A DNA stretch of 64,000 bases, taken from Chitinophaga silvisoli. Its GTDB lineage: Bacteria > Bacteroidota > Bacteroidia > Chitinophagales > Chitinophagaceae. Both the position numbers and the translations under genes were made by a program. The first letter of the stretch is position 1, and each line of letters starts with the position of its first letter. Of this stretch, positions 8,847 to 17,351 are shown piece after piece. Below the pieces are notes generated by a model. It was given only the letters and a program-made list of their open reading frames with translations, made no database searches and was not told the origin of the DNA. The DNA is taken from NCBI RefSeq assembly GCF_003412465.1, contig NZ_QTJV01000006.1, forward strand, positions 620,001 through 684,000. Reading direction: 5' to 3'.

Positions 8847-8868
8847 TAAAGATTTATATTAAGGTAAC

Positions 8869-10194
8869 ATGAAGAATATTTTATTGTTTGGTGCCGGGAA
8901 ATCGGCCACCTGCCTGATCGATTATCTGCTGGTAAATGCTCCCCGGCAGAAATGGCATGTGACTGTAGCGGATCATGACCTGATGCTGATCAAGTCTAAG
9001 ACCGGCAAATCCTACTACGTAACCCCGGCAGCTATCAACATCCAGGACGAAGCAGCCAGACAACAACTCATTCAGGAAACTGACCTTGTAATATCCCTGC
9101 TCCCTCCCACTCTTCATATTATTGTGGCGAAGGACTGCCTCAAATTTGGCAAAAACCTGCTCACCGCATCTTACATTGATCCGGAAATAAAAGCGCTGGA
9201 AAAAGAAATCGAAGATGCAGGCCTCCTGTTCATGTACGAAATGGGACTGGATCCCGGTATCGATCACATGAGCGCCATGAAACTGATCCACTCTATCGAA
9301 AAGAAAGGCGGACAGATCTCCTCTTTTAAATCTTATTGCGGTGGCCTCATTTCTCCTGAGAGCAATGATAATCCCTGGCAGTACAAAATATCATGGAATG
9401 CCCGCAACGTTGTAATGGCGGGTAGCTCCGGCGCTGTATACAAAGAGAAAGGAAAAGTAAAGGAAACTGATTATGTCCATCTCTTTGACCAGAGCAAAAC
9501 CATCCAGATCCCTACCCTGGGCAAACTCGCATGGTATCCCAACAGGGATTCATTAGCCTATATGAAAGCATATAAGCTCGATGATATTCCCACCTTTATG
9601 CGTGCTACCCTGCGCTATCCTGACTTCTGCGAAGGATGGAGCACCCTCGTAAAACTGGGTCTGACTGACGACAGTACCAAGGTACAGACAGATAATCTGA
9701 CCTACTACCAATGGGCCAGTCAGCACCTGAAACCCGTGAAAGACCTGAGTAATGAGGAGAACATCGCAAATTTCCTGGGCATCTCTGCCAAGTCTAAAAT
9801 CATTCGCCAGCTCAAATTCTTAGGCTTACTGAATGGTGAAACCATCCACCAGGGAGAACTGACAAATGCAGGCGTACTACAGCATATCGTTGAGTCCAAA
9901 CTAGCCATGGAACCAACTGATAAGGACATGATCGTGATGATTCACGAGATAGAATTTGAGCGCAGAGGCATCACAACCCGCCTGCACAGCTATATGATCG
10001 TACAGGGTGAAGATCACCTGCGTACCGCTATGGCTAAGACTGTGGGACTGCCACTGGGTATTATGGCAAAGATGATCTTACAGGGAAAAGTAACCCTTAC
10101 CGGCCTGCAGATCCCTGTCACACCTGATATCTATAATCCTGTTCTGAAAGAACTGGAAGAATATAATATTCGATTTGAGGAGAGTTTCGAATAG
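8869..10194 (+). CDS. Saccharopine dehydrogenase family protein (reductase type)
   Basis: 441 residues. An N-terminal Rossmann fold opens with ILLFGAGKSATCLIDYLL. Next comes the family core with MGLDPGIDHMSAMKLIH and the glycine-rich AGSSGAVYKEKGK, and the C-terminal part closes back on the dinucleotide domain. Architecture and length match the Lys9-type saccharopine dehydrogenase (NADP, glutamate-forming) or saccharopine reductase. Its pathway (lysine degradation or another amino-acid conversion) cannot be fixed from context. A bidirectional terminator follows. Confidence 0.88.
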   Translation: MKNILLFGAGKSATCLIDYLLVNAPRQKWHVTVADHDLMLIKSKTGKSYYVTPAAINIQDEAARQQLIQETDLVISLLPPTLHIIVAKDCLKFGKNLLTASYIDPEIKALEKEIEDAGLLFMYEMGLDPGIDHMSAMKLIHSIEKKGGQISSFKSYCGGLISPESNDNPWQYKISWNARNVVMAGSSGAVYKEKGKVKETDYVHLFDQSKTIQIPTLGKLAWYPNRDSLAYMKAYKLDDIPTFMRATLRYPDFCEGWSTLVKLGLTDDSTKVQTDNLTYYQWASQHLKPVKDLSNEENIANFLGISAKSKIIRQLKFLGLLNGETIHQGELTNAGVLQHIVESKLAMEPTDKDMIVMIHEIEFERRGITTRLHSYMIVQGEDHLRTAMAKTVGLPLGIMAKMILQGKVTLTGLQIPVTPDIYNPVLKELEEYNIRFEESFE

Positions 10195-10237
10195 AAAAAA
10201 AATATTTTCCTATGGTAAATGACCCTCATTCAAAGAA

Positions 10238-10263
10238 AAAGGCTGACCATTTGGTCAGCCTTT
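10238..10263. terminator. Bidirectional terminator
   Basis: AAAGGCTGACC, loop ATTT, then the exact complement. It separates the convergent dehydrogenase and sirtuin genes. Confidence 0.88.
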
Positions 10264-10289
10264 CCTATTTATGCTGCTTTGATCGGCAC

Positions 10290-10997
10290 TCAATTATTCT
10301 GGCTTTGGATATACCTCTGCACCAGCTCTTTTAGCTCCTTCACGCCCTCTGTAGCAGGCTTCTCAATCAAATGAAAATAAGGTCGCTGCTTCACATTCGG
10401 CAGGTGCTTATCTATCACATACACGGGTACATGTTTTGGCACAATATCCAGCAATCCTGCCGCCGGATACACCAGCAATGATGTGCCGATCACCACAAAA
10501 ATATCTGCCTGTCTTACCAGTGTCACCGCCTGCTCAATCATTGGCACCTCCTCCCCAAACCATACAATGAAAGGTCTCAGCTGACCACCATCTGCAGCCA
10601 GGTCTCCCAGTTTAATATCATCATTGTAAGGGTAAGTACGATCTGTATCCAGCACACTCCTCATCTTAGTGATCTCTCCATGTAAATGCCACACCTGCTT
10701 TGCACCTCCCCGTTCATGCAGGTCATCAATATTCTGGGTAATAATATGCAGGTCAAAATGCTCCTGTAGCGCTGCCAGTCCGGTATGCGCAGCATTGGGC
10801 GCTGCCTTCAGAATATCCTGTCTGCGCATATTGTAAAAGTCCAGCACCAGCTGCGGATCCTTTTTCCAGCCATCAGGAGATGCTACTTCGTATACATTGT
10901 AGCCTTCCCAGAGGCCATCACTGTCGCGAAAAGTGCGTAAGCCACTCTCAGCACTGATGCCCGCACCAGTTAATACAACCATCCGTAACTTCTTCAT
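10290..10997 (-). CDS. Sir2-family NAD-dependent protein deacylase lacking zinc cysteines
   Basis: 235 residues from the ATG at 10997; an in-frame start 26 codons upstream adds a non-conserved leader. Sirtuin motifs are complete: GAGISAESGL, TQNIDDLHERGG, catalytic His in WHLHGEI (His106), and GTSLLVYPAAGL. Tyr55 and Arg58 in FYNMRRQ form the YxxR pair of SIRT5/CobB-type enzymes that favour succinyl or other acidic acyl groups. The small domain that normally carries four zinc-binding cysteines has none; the whole protein contains no cysteine. It likely acts on acylated lysines of cytoplasmic proteins. Confidence 0.9.
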   Translation of the reverse strand: MKKLRMVVLTGAGISAESGLRTFRDSDGLWEGYNVYEVASPDGWKKDPQLVLDFYNMRRQDILKAAPNAAHTGLAALQEHFDLHIITQNIDDLHERGGAKQVWHLHGEITKMRSVLDTDRTYPYNDDIKLGDLAADGGQLRPFIVWFGEEVPMIEQAVTLVRQADIFVVIGTSLLVYPAAGLLDIVPKHVPVYVIDKHLPNVKQRPYFHLIEKPATEGVKELKELVQRYIQSQNN

Positions 10998-11087
10998 ACA
11001 ATGACTGTTTTTATGATTTTCAGCTTCGAATATACTGGTTTTAACATTTAACGTAACTTTATATATTATTTCCAAAATGGACCAGCC

Positions 11088-11966
11088 TTGAAGATCACTT
11101 TTACGCTTATTTTCTGTTCGCTGATTATTTTATTAAATATCACAGCCAATGCTCAGAATGATACGACCCATGTGCCAGCAGATAGCGCCAGCGCTAAACA
11201 ACAACTGGATAGTTTACAGCATAATAAACCGCTGACGGAAGAAGATACTGCCATCAGTTACCGCATCAACAGGGTATACCTGAAGAGCATCTGGACAGAT
11301 CTGAAATACACCGTCGCACGCCCCGCTCACTGGGAGAAACGCGATTTTATACGTTTAGGTATTGTAGTCGGTGGTGCCGGGGTCTTGATGACCGCAGCAG
11401 ACTACGAGGTAAAGCAGTTTATGCTGCGCAATCACACCGGAGGCTGGAATGCGATCACCGGGCAGATAGAACCTTTCGGGAATGCCTACTCCCCTTACCT
11501 GATTGGAGGGATGTACCTGGCAGGTGTGATTGCAAAGGACAGGAAACTGGAGAATGCCGGCCTGATGTCAGCAAAATCACTGTTGATTTCCACCCTGCTT
11601 TATACAACTGCCAAATCCATTATTCGCCGCGGCCGTCCTACTTACTTCGACTCTCCGTTTGAGTACAATCGTCCGTTTACCATGAATAAGGAGCATACTT
11701 CTTTCCCTTCCGGGCATATGAATACGGTGACTACGGTGGCGACTGCACTGGCAGAGATTTATGGAGAGAAACATCCATGGGTGCCCTGGGTGACGTATAG
11801 TGTTGCAATCGCTACGGGGGCTACCAGAATGTACCAGATCAGGCACTGGAGTAGTGATGTATGGGTAGGGGCATCGCTGGGGTATTTTGTAACGAAGAGC
11901 ATCTTCCGCCATCAGCGGGAAATGGAACATAAAAAGGCCTTGGCTGCAAGAGCAGCAGCAATGTAA
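11088..11966 (+). CDS. PAP2-family phosphatase, exported
   Basis: 292 residues. The start is a TTG at 11088, because only this start gives the signal peptide MKITFTLIFCSLIILLNITA. All three motifs of the type 2 phosphatidic acid phosphatase family are present: KSIIRRGRP, FPSGH and the TRMYQIRHWSSD segment (third motif with the catalytic His). Several hydrophobic helices surround them. It probably dephosphorylates lipid phosphates such as undecaprenyl pyrophosphate or phosphatidate on the outer face of the inner membrane. The substrate is not fixed by sequence. Confidence 0.88.
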   Translation: MKITFTLIFCSLIILLNITANAQNDTTHVPADSASAKQQLDSLQHNKPLTEEDTAISYRINRVYLKSIWTDLKYTVARPAHWEKRDFIRLGIVVGGAGVLMTAADYEVKQFMLRNHTGGWNAITGQIEPFGNAYSPYLIGGMYLAGVIAKDRKLENAGLMSAKSLLISTLLYTTAKSIIRRGRPTYFDSPFEYNRPFTMNKEHTSFPSGHMNTVTTVATALAEIYGEKHPWVPWVTYSVAIATGATRMYQIRHWSSDVWVGASLGYFVTKSIFRHQREMEHKKALAARAAAM

Positions 11967-12005
11967 AAAAGAAGGGCTTTTGCATAGCAAAAGCCCTTCT
12001 TTTTA
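11966..12005. terminator. Bidirectional terminator
   Basis: AGAAGGGCTTTTGC, loop ATA, then the complement, with A and T runs on either side. It lies between the convergent PAP2 and EVE genes and reaches into the stop region of both. Confidence 0.88.
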
Positions 12006-12416
12006 TTTTTTCATTCCACCCATTTCCAGGATGGTATTGTATTCGTCCTCCGTCACCGCACATACTGAAAGCCTTCCCTGCCGGATCAACTGAAAATTCT
12101 CCAGTCGCTTTTCTGCTTTCATCTGTGCCAGTGTTACATGCTCTTTAAAAGCTTTCACCGGTTGTAAATCTACCACTACCCAGTTCGGATCGGGCGTAGT
12201 CGGATCCTGGTAAGCCTCCTTCGCTACTTTTGCGATACCTACTACTGCCAACCCTTCATTGCTATGGTAAAATAACACCTGGTCGCCTTTCTTCATTGCC
12301 TTCATATTATTCCTGGCCTGGTAGTTTCTTACACCGTCCCAGAAGGTTTTTCCATCCTTCATGAACTGTTCCCAGGAATATTTAAATGGCTCCGACTTAA
12401 CTAACCAATAATTCAT
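12003..12416 (-). CDS. EVE domain protein
   Basis: 137 residues, a single EVE domain of the PUA-like fold. Hallmarks are the start NYWLVKSEP, the FWDGVRNYQARNNM segment and KKGDQVLFYHSNE. EVE domains read modified bases in nucleic acid, and the family lies close to YTH domains and to McrB-type restriction readers. Standalone copies like this one are common in proteobacteria and Bacteroidota and are of uncertain role. The ATG at 12416 is chosen over a TTG one codon upstream. Confidence 0.9.
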   Translation of the reverse strand: MNYWLVKSEPFKYSWEQFMKDGKTFWDGVRNYQARNNMKAMKKGDQVLFYHSNEGLAVVGIAKVAKEAYQDPTTPDPNWVVVDLQPVKAFKEHVTLAQMKAEKRLENFQLIRQGRLSVCAVTEDEYNTILEMGGMKK

Positions 12417-12495
12417 CAAAAAGAAGTTTTTTTAAAATATGCAGTCACTACATCGGCAGTGCGCATGGCATCAGTATTCCGGCCTGAATCTCCAA

Positions 12496-13215
12496 TTACC
12501 ATCCACTTGCCAACACATCGGCAATATGCATGGTCTTAATATTCAGGTCATGTTTTTTGATATACCCATCCAGGTGCATCAGGCAGGAAAGGTCTGTTGA
12601 GATCAGATAATCTGCTCCTGTAGCAATCGCATTATGTACCTTCTGCTCGCCCATTCCAATAGAAATCGGCTCATACTTCACCGCAAATGTACCACCAAAG
12701 CCACAGCAGGTTTCACAATCATTCATCTCTGTCAGCTCCAGTCCTTTCACCTTACTCAGGAGGTTTCTTGGCCCCTGTTTGATATGACACTCTCTCAGTG
12801 CTCCACAGGAATCGTGATAAGTCGCTACGCCATTCAGCGTGGCTCCCAGGTCAGATACATGCAGTACTTCCGTCAGGAATTCTGTAAACTCATATAGCTG
12901 CTTGCGCAACAGTTTTACATCATTATGAGCGGCGGAGTTGTCGAACAGCTTCCCGTAATAATTGCGTACAAACCCGGTGCAGGAACCGCTGGGTGCTACG
13001 ATATAGTCAAAAGTGTGAAAGTCTTTTAAAAACTTGGTTGCCACAGCTCTTGACTCATCCCAATACCCGGCGTTAAAAGCAGGTTGTCCGCAGCAGGTCT
13101 GATTGGCATTGTAACTAACGTTACAGCCCAGCTTCTCCAATACTTTCACCATATTGAAGGCTGTTTCGGGGAATAACTGATCTACAAAGCAGGGGATAAA
13201 AAGCTGAACGTTCAT
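12496..13215 (-). CDS. LutA/YkgE-type (Fe-S)-binding protein
   Basis: 239 residues with two CCG-type cysteine domains: the first around NQTCCGQPAFNAG, the second around DSCGALRECH and CETCCGFGGTF. This is the layout of LutA (YkgE), the Fe-S subunit that works with LutB and LutC in L-lactate oxidation. LutB and LutC are not beside it here, so assignment to lactate use is by family only; glycolate oxidase or heterodisulfide-reductase-like roles are possible. It is single-gene on the minus strand. Confidence 0.85.
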   Translation of the reverse strand: MNVQLFIPCFVDQLFPETAFNMVKVLEKLGCNVSYNANQTCCGQPAFNAGYWDESRAVATKFLKDFHTFDYIVAPSGSCTGFVRNYYGKLFDNSAAHNDVKLLRKQLYEFTEFLTEVLHVSDLGATLNGVATYHDSCGALRECHIKQGPRNLLSKVKGLELTEMNDCETCCGFGGTFAVKYEPISIGMGEQKVHNAIATGADYLISTDLSCLMHLDGYIKKHDLNIKTMHIADVLASGW

Positions 13216-13316
13216 CGAGTTAGTCTTTATTAATAGCTTAAAAGCTATTGGAAATTTACATTGTCCGGTGCAACTTCCACATCATCCAGATATCAGCCTG
13301 CCGGCTAACAGCAAGC

Positions 13317-13820
13317 TTAATTTTTCTTCTGCAGCTTCCTCATCATACTGATCATCTTCAGCGCGGTCAGTGCACCTTCTTCACCTTTATGTCCGTGTTT
13401 GCCACCCAACCTTTCCTCTGCCTGCTCCATATTATCTACCGTCAAAATGCCGAAGATAACCGGTACAGGCAATTCCAGGTTCAGTTGCATCAATCCTTCT
13501 GTTACGCCTTTACAAACATAGTCGAAATGCGGAGTCTCTCCACGGATCACACAACCAAATGCAATAATAGCGCCAGGCTGAGCACCTGTGCCCTGGGTAT
13601 GCTCCCAATATTGTTTTGCAGCAAAGGGCAGCTCAAAGGCACCCGGAACTTTCACTTTAGCAACCTTCGATATGTTGTACTGTGCAAGTGTCTTGTCACA
13701 GCCCGCCACCAATTCATTGATGACAGTATCATTCCATTCGGTATACACTATAACAACACTGGCATCCTCAATTCCGAGAATGCCAGTATCGTCCAATAAA
13801 CTTTGATTATGTATTGACAT
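13317..13820 (-). CDS. ribH: 6,7-dimethyl-8-ribityllumazine synthase
   Basis: 167 residues. It condenses 5-amino-6-ribitylamino-uracil with 3,4-dihydroxy-2-butanone 4-phosphate in riboflavin synthesis, as an icosahedral or pentameric assembly. Family signatures are VPGAFELPFAAK, the active-site segment GCVIRGETPHFDYV with catalytic His, and GILTVDNMEQAEER. It lies 80 bases behind the TPR membrane protein gene on the same strand and is probably cotranscribed with it, which is a common arrangement in Bacteroidota. Confidence 0.95.
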   Translation of the reverse strand: MSIHNQSLLDDTGILGIEDASVVIVYTEWNDTVINELVAGCDKTLAQYNISKVAKVKVPGAFELPFAAKQYWEHTQGTGAQPGAIIAFGCVIRGETPHFDYVCKGVTEGLMQLNLELPVPVIFGILTVDNMEQAEERLGGKHGHKGEEGALTALKMISMMRKLQKKN

Positions 13821-13900
13821 GTTGAATATATTCTACCGGGAGTGAGCATACCACCATTACGAAAATATTCCACAATCTGTGATATCCCCCTCTTCCGCAA

Positions 13901-14602
13901 TTATTCTCTAACTACACCCAGTCTGGCCAGGTATTTATCCATTTCGCGGCCTTCGTTTGACTGAGGATATTTTTCGCGGATCTCCTTGTAAATAGCGATC
14001 GCTTCGTCGTTTTTACCAGCAAGTTCCAGGGCTACACCTGCACGGAACAGGTAAGTTGGACCGGTAAAATCGTTGTCGCTGTACTGACCAGCTTTTTTGT
14101 AATATTTGATACCTTCTTCAGTATTCTTCAGTTCCATGTAGGCATCGCCGGTTACGCCGTAAGCCATAGCCTGTACTAACTGATCACCTGCATTGAAATC
14201 TTTCAGCTGATCGATACCTTCCTGGAATTTGCCCAGCTTCACGTAGCAAATACCAGCATAATATTTTGACAATTGACCGGTTTTGGTGCTGCCGTACTTC
14301 TTAATTACCTGTAAGAAGCCATCGTTGTTACCATCTCCGTTCAGGGCCAGGTTAAATGAATCTTTTTCAAACGCTTTCTGTGCGTGGAATACCATGTCCG
14401 CTGCTTTCTTCTCATTCGGAGCCTTGATGAATTTGTTGTAGGCAAAGGTACCGCCTATCACCACAACGATAACGAGGAGGGCAATGTTGATGACATTCTT
14501 GTTCTTGAAATAAAAGTCTTCCGCCTTGTGTACAGAGTTTTGCAAGTCGAAGTCCTTAGTAACAGGAGCAGATTCAGCGGCCTTATGTTTTGTTTCGGTC
14601 AT
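13901..14602 (-). CDS. Membrane-anchored TPR protein, YfgM-like
   Basis: 233 residues. A cytoplasmic N-terminus is followed by one transmembrane helix at ~38-56 and a periplasmic C-terminal region of TPR repeats (CYVKLGKFQEGIDQLKDF, LKNTEEGIKYYKKAGQ, LELAGKNDEAIAIYKEIR). This is the layout of YfgM, an ancillary SecYEG partner, and of related tol/pal-associated TPR proteins. The YfgM comparison is by architecture only. A TATATTTG promoter box lies 69 bases upstream, directly behind the pdhA terminator. ribH follows. Confidence 0.78.
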   Translation of the reverse strand: MTETKHKAAESAPVTKDFDLQNSVHKAEDFYFKNKNVINIALLVIVVVIGGTFAYNKFIKAPNEKKAADMVFHAQKAFEKDSFNLALNGDGNNDGFLQVIKKYGSTKTGQLSKYYAGICYVKLGKFQEGIDQLKDFNAGDQLVQAMAYGVTGDAYMELKNTEEGIKYYKKAGQYSDNDFTGPTYLFRAGVALELAGKNDEAIAIYKEIREKYPQSNEGREMDKYLARLGVVRE

Positions 14603-14670
14603 TGTAATTGTGATCGTTAAATTGTTATTTCTTGTTAGGGTACAGGTACGGCCTGATCGCCATATTCCCG

Positions 14671-14678
14671 CAAATATA
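14671..14678 (-). promoter_or_regulatory. -7 box for the TPR-ribH unit
   Basis: TATATTTG on the minus strand, 69 bases before the TPR gene start. It begins within a few bases of the T run of the pdhA terminator, so the -33 region must lie inside that terminator hairpin. Confidence 0.5.
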
Positions 14679-14682
14679 AAAA

Positions 14683-14733
14683 AGGTTAGCGAATCTGCCG
14701 CGCCATTTCATGCACGGACGGGACCGCTAACCT
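14683..14733 (-). terminator. Terminator of pdhA
   Basis: Minus-strand AGGTTAGCG and its complement CGCTAACCT enclose a 33-base GC-rich loop that can fold further, followed by a run of six T. It lies 13 bases behind the pdhA stop. Confidence 0.75.
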
Positions 14734-14745
14734 ATTAAATATCAC

Positions 14746-15756
14746 TTAGTCAACAATGAAAGGATAATCCTCCTGGGTGTATACATCTTTCAGCAGCTCG
14801 TCATCAGAAGGCCATGGAGAATTTTCTGCAAATTCTACGCAATGTTCAACCTGTTGTTTAACCTTCTCAGTGATAGCTTCGATTTCTGCATCTGTAGCCC
14901 ATTTGTTTTTCTGAATGGTCTTCAGAACCACATTCAGCGGATCTCTCTCTTTGTATTCTTCTACTTCTTCTTTAGTACGATACTTAGCAGGATCACTCAT
15001 AGAGTGCCCACGGTAGCGGTAAGTTTTGATTTCCAGTAAGGTCGGACCTTCGCCTACGCGCGCACGCTTTACAGCTCTTTCCATACCTTCATGTACTGCT
15101 TCACAGCTCATACCGTCGATAGTATCGCTCGGCATATCGTAAGCATTAGCTAACTTATAGATATCCAGTACGTTGGAAGTACGTTCTACTGAAGTACCCA
15201 TTGCGTACATGTTATTTTCACAAATGAAAATTACTGGCAGTTTCCACAGCATGGCCATGTTGAATGTCTCATGCAGCATACCCTGACGGGCAGCACCATC
15301 TCCAAAGAAGACAACTGCTACGTTGTCAGTACCTTTGTATTTCTCAGCAAATGCCAGGCCCGCACCGGTACCAATCTGGGCGCCCACGATACCGTGTCCG
15401 CCGAAAAAGTTATGCTCTAAAGAGAAAAAGTGCATACTACCACCCTTACCCTTAGAACAGCCAGTAGCTTTACCATACAGTTCAGCCATACAAGCATCCG
15501 CAGACATTCCCTTGGCAATCGCCAGCGCGTGGTCACGGTAAGCAGTGATGAATTTATCTTCCGGTTTAGTAGCAGTCATACAACCCGCAGCAATTGCTTC
15601 CTGTCCGATGTACAGGTGGCAAAAACCACGAATCTTCTGCATTCCATATAATTGGCCGGCTTTTTCCTCAAAGCGGCGCAGCAAGAGCATCAATTCATAC
15701 CAGTACAAATACGTCTCTTTGGTGAACTTCGTCTTTACGTCTGTTTTTGTAGCCAC
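14746..15756 (-). CDS. pdhA: Pyruvate dehydrogenase E1 component, alpha subunit
   Basis: 336 residues. It is the thiamine diphosphate-binding half of the alpha2beta2 E1, which decarboxylates pyruvate and passes the acetyl group to the lipoyl E2. The ThDP motif runs from GDGAARQGMLHETFN to the closing ICENN, and the phosphorylation-loop region YRYRGHSMSDPAKYRTKEE is conserved. The gene encodes only the alpha chain and no beta subunit is adjacent, as is usual in many Bacteroidota. The C-terminus ends PFIVD as in homologues. Promoter box at 15775. Confidence 0.95.
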   Translation of the reverse strand: MATKTDVKTKFTKETYLYWYELMLLLRRFEEKAGQLYGMQKIRGFCHLYIGQEAIAAGCMTATKPEDKFITAYRDHALAIAKGMSADACMAELYGKATGCSKGKGGSMHFFSLEHNFFGGHGIVGAQIGTGAGLAFAEKYKGTDNVAVVFFGDGAARQGMLHETFNMAMLWKLPVIFICENNMYAMGTSVERTSNVLDIYKLANAYDMPSDTIDGMSCEAVHEGMERAVKRARVGEGPTLLEIKTYRYRGHSMSDPAKYRTKEEVEEYKERDPLNVVLKTIQKNKWATDAEIEAITEKVKQQVEHCVEFAENSPWPSDDELLKDVYTQEDYPFIVD

Positions 15757-15774
15757 TGTTTCTTAATTTGTCCG

Positions 15775-15782
15775 CAAATATA
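15775..15782 (-). promoter_or_regulatory. -7 box of the pdhA promoter
   Basis: TATATTTG on the minus strand, 18 bases before the pdhA start, implying a very short leader. Confidence 0.55.
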
Positions 15783-15884
15783 ACAGGAAAATCCTAAAAA
15801 CTAAATACTTTGCAACTTTGCTGGAAATACATACCATAATAATATAATAGGCACCTGCACTACAGGGGTTAAAAAAAATATAAT

Positions 15885-16961
15885 TTGCTGTCGCTCAAAA
15901 AGATAACATTAGTACAATTTAAGAACTATGCCCGGGCCGATCACCGGTTTACCCAACGGATCGTAGGCATCACCGGGCGCAACGGTTCCGGAAAGACGAA
16001 CCTCCTGGATGCCATTTATTACCTCTGCTTCACAAAAAGCTATTTTACCAGCAGCGAAGCCCAAAATACCCGGTATAATACCAATGGCTTCCGGATCGAT
16101 GCATTCCTCGACAAGGACGGCCACGAGGAACATATTGTATGCACCGTCAAAGATGGCAAAAAGGATATTGCCCTCAACGATGAATCCTACGAACGCTTTT
16201 CCCAGCACATCGGCAAATTTCCTGCTGTCATGATCGCCCCTGACGATGCCGAAATCATCCTGGGGGGCAGCGAAGAACGCCGCAAATGGCTGGATGCCCT
16301 GCTCTGCCAGCTACACCCTGGCTACCTGGATCACCTCATCACCTATCAGAAAGTATTACAGCAGCGCAACAGTCTGCTAAAAACAAGCCCTGCCGCCGGA
16401 CAGGATCTCCTGCTCGACGTATTTGACGATCAGCTCATTCAACACGGCACTCCTATATATGAATGGCGCAGAAATTTTTTGCCCGCCTTCATACAACAGG
16501 TCCAATCCTTATATGATTATATCGCCGGCCAGCATGAGGTGGTGAACATTCAATATCTCTGCGGACTCCATGAGCAATCATTTGCACAACTACTACATGC
16601 CAATCGCTATAAGGATACAGTGATGCAGCGTACTACCGGTGGTATACACAAAGATGATCTGCTCTTTCTGCTGGATGACCATGCTATGAAATCAAGTGCA
16701 TCGCAGGGACAACGAAAAAGTTTTTTGTTTGCACTGAAACTGGCGCAGTATGAAGTGATCAGAAAACACAAAGGCTTTGCCCCATTACTTCTGCTCGATG
16801 ATGTATTTGAAAAACTGGACCAGGAGCGTGTTTCACGCCTTATACAGCTGGTAAGCGGTGCTGATTACGGGCAGGTGTTTATCACTGATACACATGCGAC
16901 AAGATTACTGGATGCATTTAAAGAAAAAGAAGCAGGTTTTCAATTGGTAGAGATGGAGTAA
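15885..16961 (+). CDS. recF: DNA replication and repair protein RecF
   Basis: 358 residues. An SMC-like ATPase that, with RecO and RecR, loads RecA at single-strand gaps. It has Walker A GRNGSGKTNLL, the family N-terminus LKKITLVQFKNYA, a signature-like SQGQRKSFLFALKLAQ and Walker B LLLLDDVFEKLD. The start is a TTG at 15885: no ATG lies close upstream in frame, and the protein aligns from the first residues. The DUF721 gene follows after 16 bases. In many genomes recF sits next to dnaA/dnaN/gyrB; here it does not. Confidence 0.93.
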   Translation: MLSLKKITLVQFKNYARADHRFTQRIVGITGRNGSGKTNLLDAIYYLCFTKSYFTSSEAQNTRYNTNGFRIDAFLDKDGHEEHIVCTVKDGKKDIALNDESYERFSQHIGKFPAVMIAPDDAEIILGGSEERRKWLDALLCQLHPGYLDHLITYQKVLQQRNSLLKTSPAAGQDLLLDVFDDQLIQHGTPIYEWRRNFLPAFIQQVQSLYDYIAGQHEVVNIQYLCGLHEQSFAQLLHANRYKDTVMQRTTGGIHKDDLLFLLDDHAMKSSASQGQRKSFLFALKLAQYEVIRKHKGFAPLLLLDDVFEKLDQERVSRLIQLVSGADYGQVFITDTHATRLLDAFKEKEAGFQLVEME

Positions 16962-16977
16962 TCCGTATCTTTGCCGC

Positions 16978-17265
16978 ATGCGCTACGGTATTACGACAAT
17001 GGGAGATGCCCTCAGAGATTTTATGGATAAAAGCCGGATGAAACCACGGCTTACAGAAGTACGGATCAGAGAGAACTGGGAACAAATCATGGGTAAAACA
17101 ATCTCCAGGTATACTGAAGGTATTCAGCTGATTGACGGGAAGTTGTTGATTTCTACCAACGTAGCGCCATTGAAACAGGAATTATCCTATTCAAAGGATA
17201 AGATTATTAAATTGGTCAACGATATGCTGGGTGAGCCGGTGGTAAGGGAAGTAGTGATCCGATGA
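16978..17265 (+). CDS. DUF721 (DciA-like) protein
   Basis: 95 residues. The DUF721 core is seen in LTEVRIRENWEQIMGKTISR followed by KLLISTNVAPLKQELSYSKD. DciA, the best-known member of this family, loads the replicative helicase in bacteria without DnaC, and its domain is found next to recF or gyrB in several phyla. The position right after recF fits. This protein is a bare domain without the C-terminal tail of longer DciA forms. Confidence 0.85.
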   Translation: MRYGITTMGDALRDFMDKSRMKPRLTEVRIRENWEQIMGKTISRYTEGIQLIDGKLLISTNVAPLKQELSYSKDKIIKLVNDMLGEPVVREVVIR

Positions 17266-17308
17266 TGATCATTTTTTTTGTCCTTACCATTCTTCCTCAA
17301 ACGGCGAA

Positions 17309-17331
17309 AACATTAGCTTTCAACTAATGTT
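17309..17331 (+). terminator. Weak hairpin after the recF unit
   Basis: AACATTAG and CTAATGTT flank a 7-base loop, without a following T run. It could be a weak terminator between the convergent DUF721 and DUF4252 genes. Confidence 0.35.
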
Positions 17332-17351
17332 CTCAACCTGGTAATATAAAC

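Larger units (their letters stand above)
8467..8868. other. 402-base intergenic region between gyrA and saccharopine dehydrogenase
   Basis: Holds the gyrA promoter box, a large imperfect inverted repeat (8646-8704), a 34-codon open frame (8742-8846) and, inside that frame, a perfect 10+10 inverted repeat (8777-8800). A second tiny frame (8725-8760, 11 codons) overlaps the beginning of the 34-codon one. No longer gene is present. Confidence 0.7.

Noticed and set aside
13248..13799. 183-codon plus-strand frame opposite ribH
   Set aside because: Covers a conserved ribH gene on the other strand and has no protein-like pattern.
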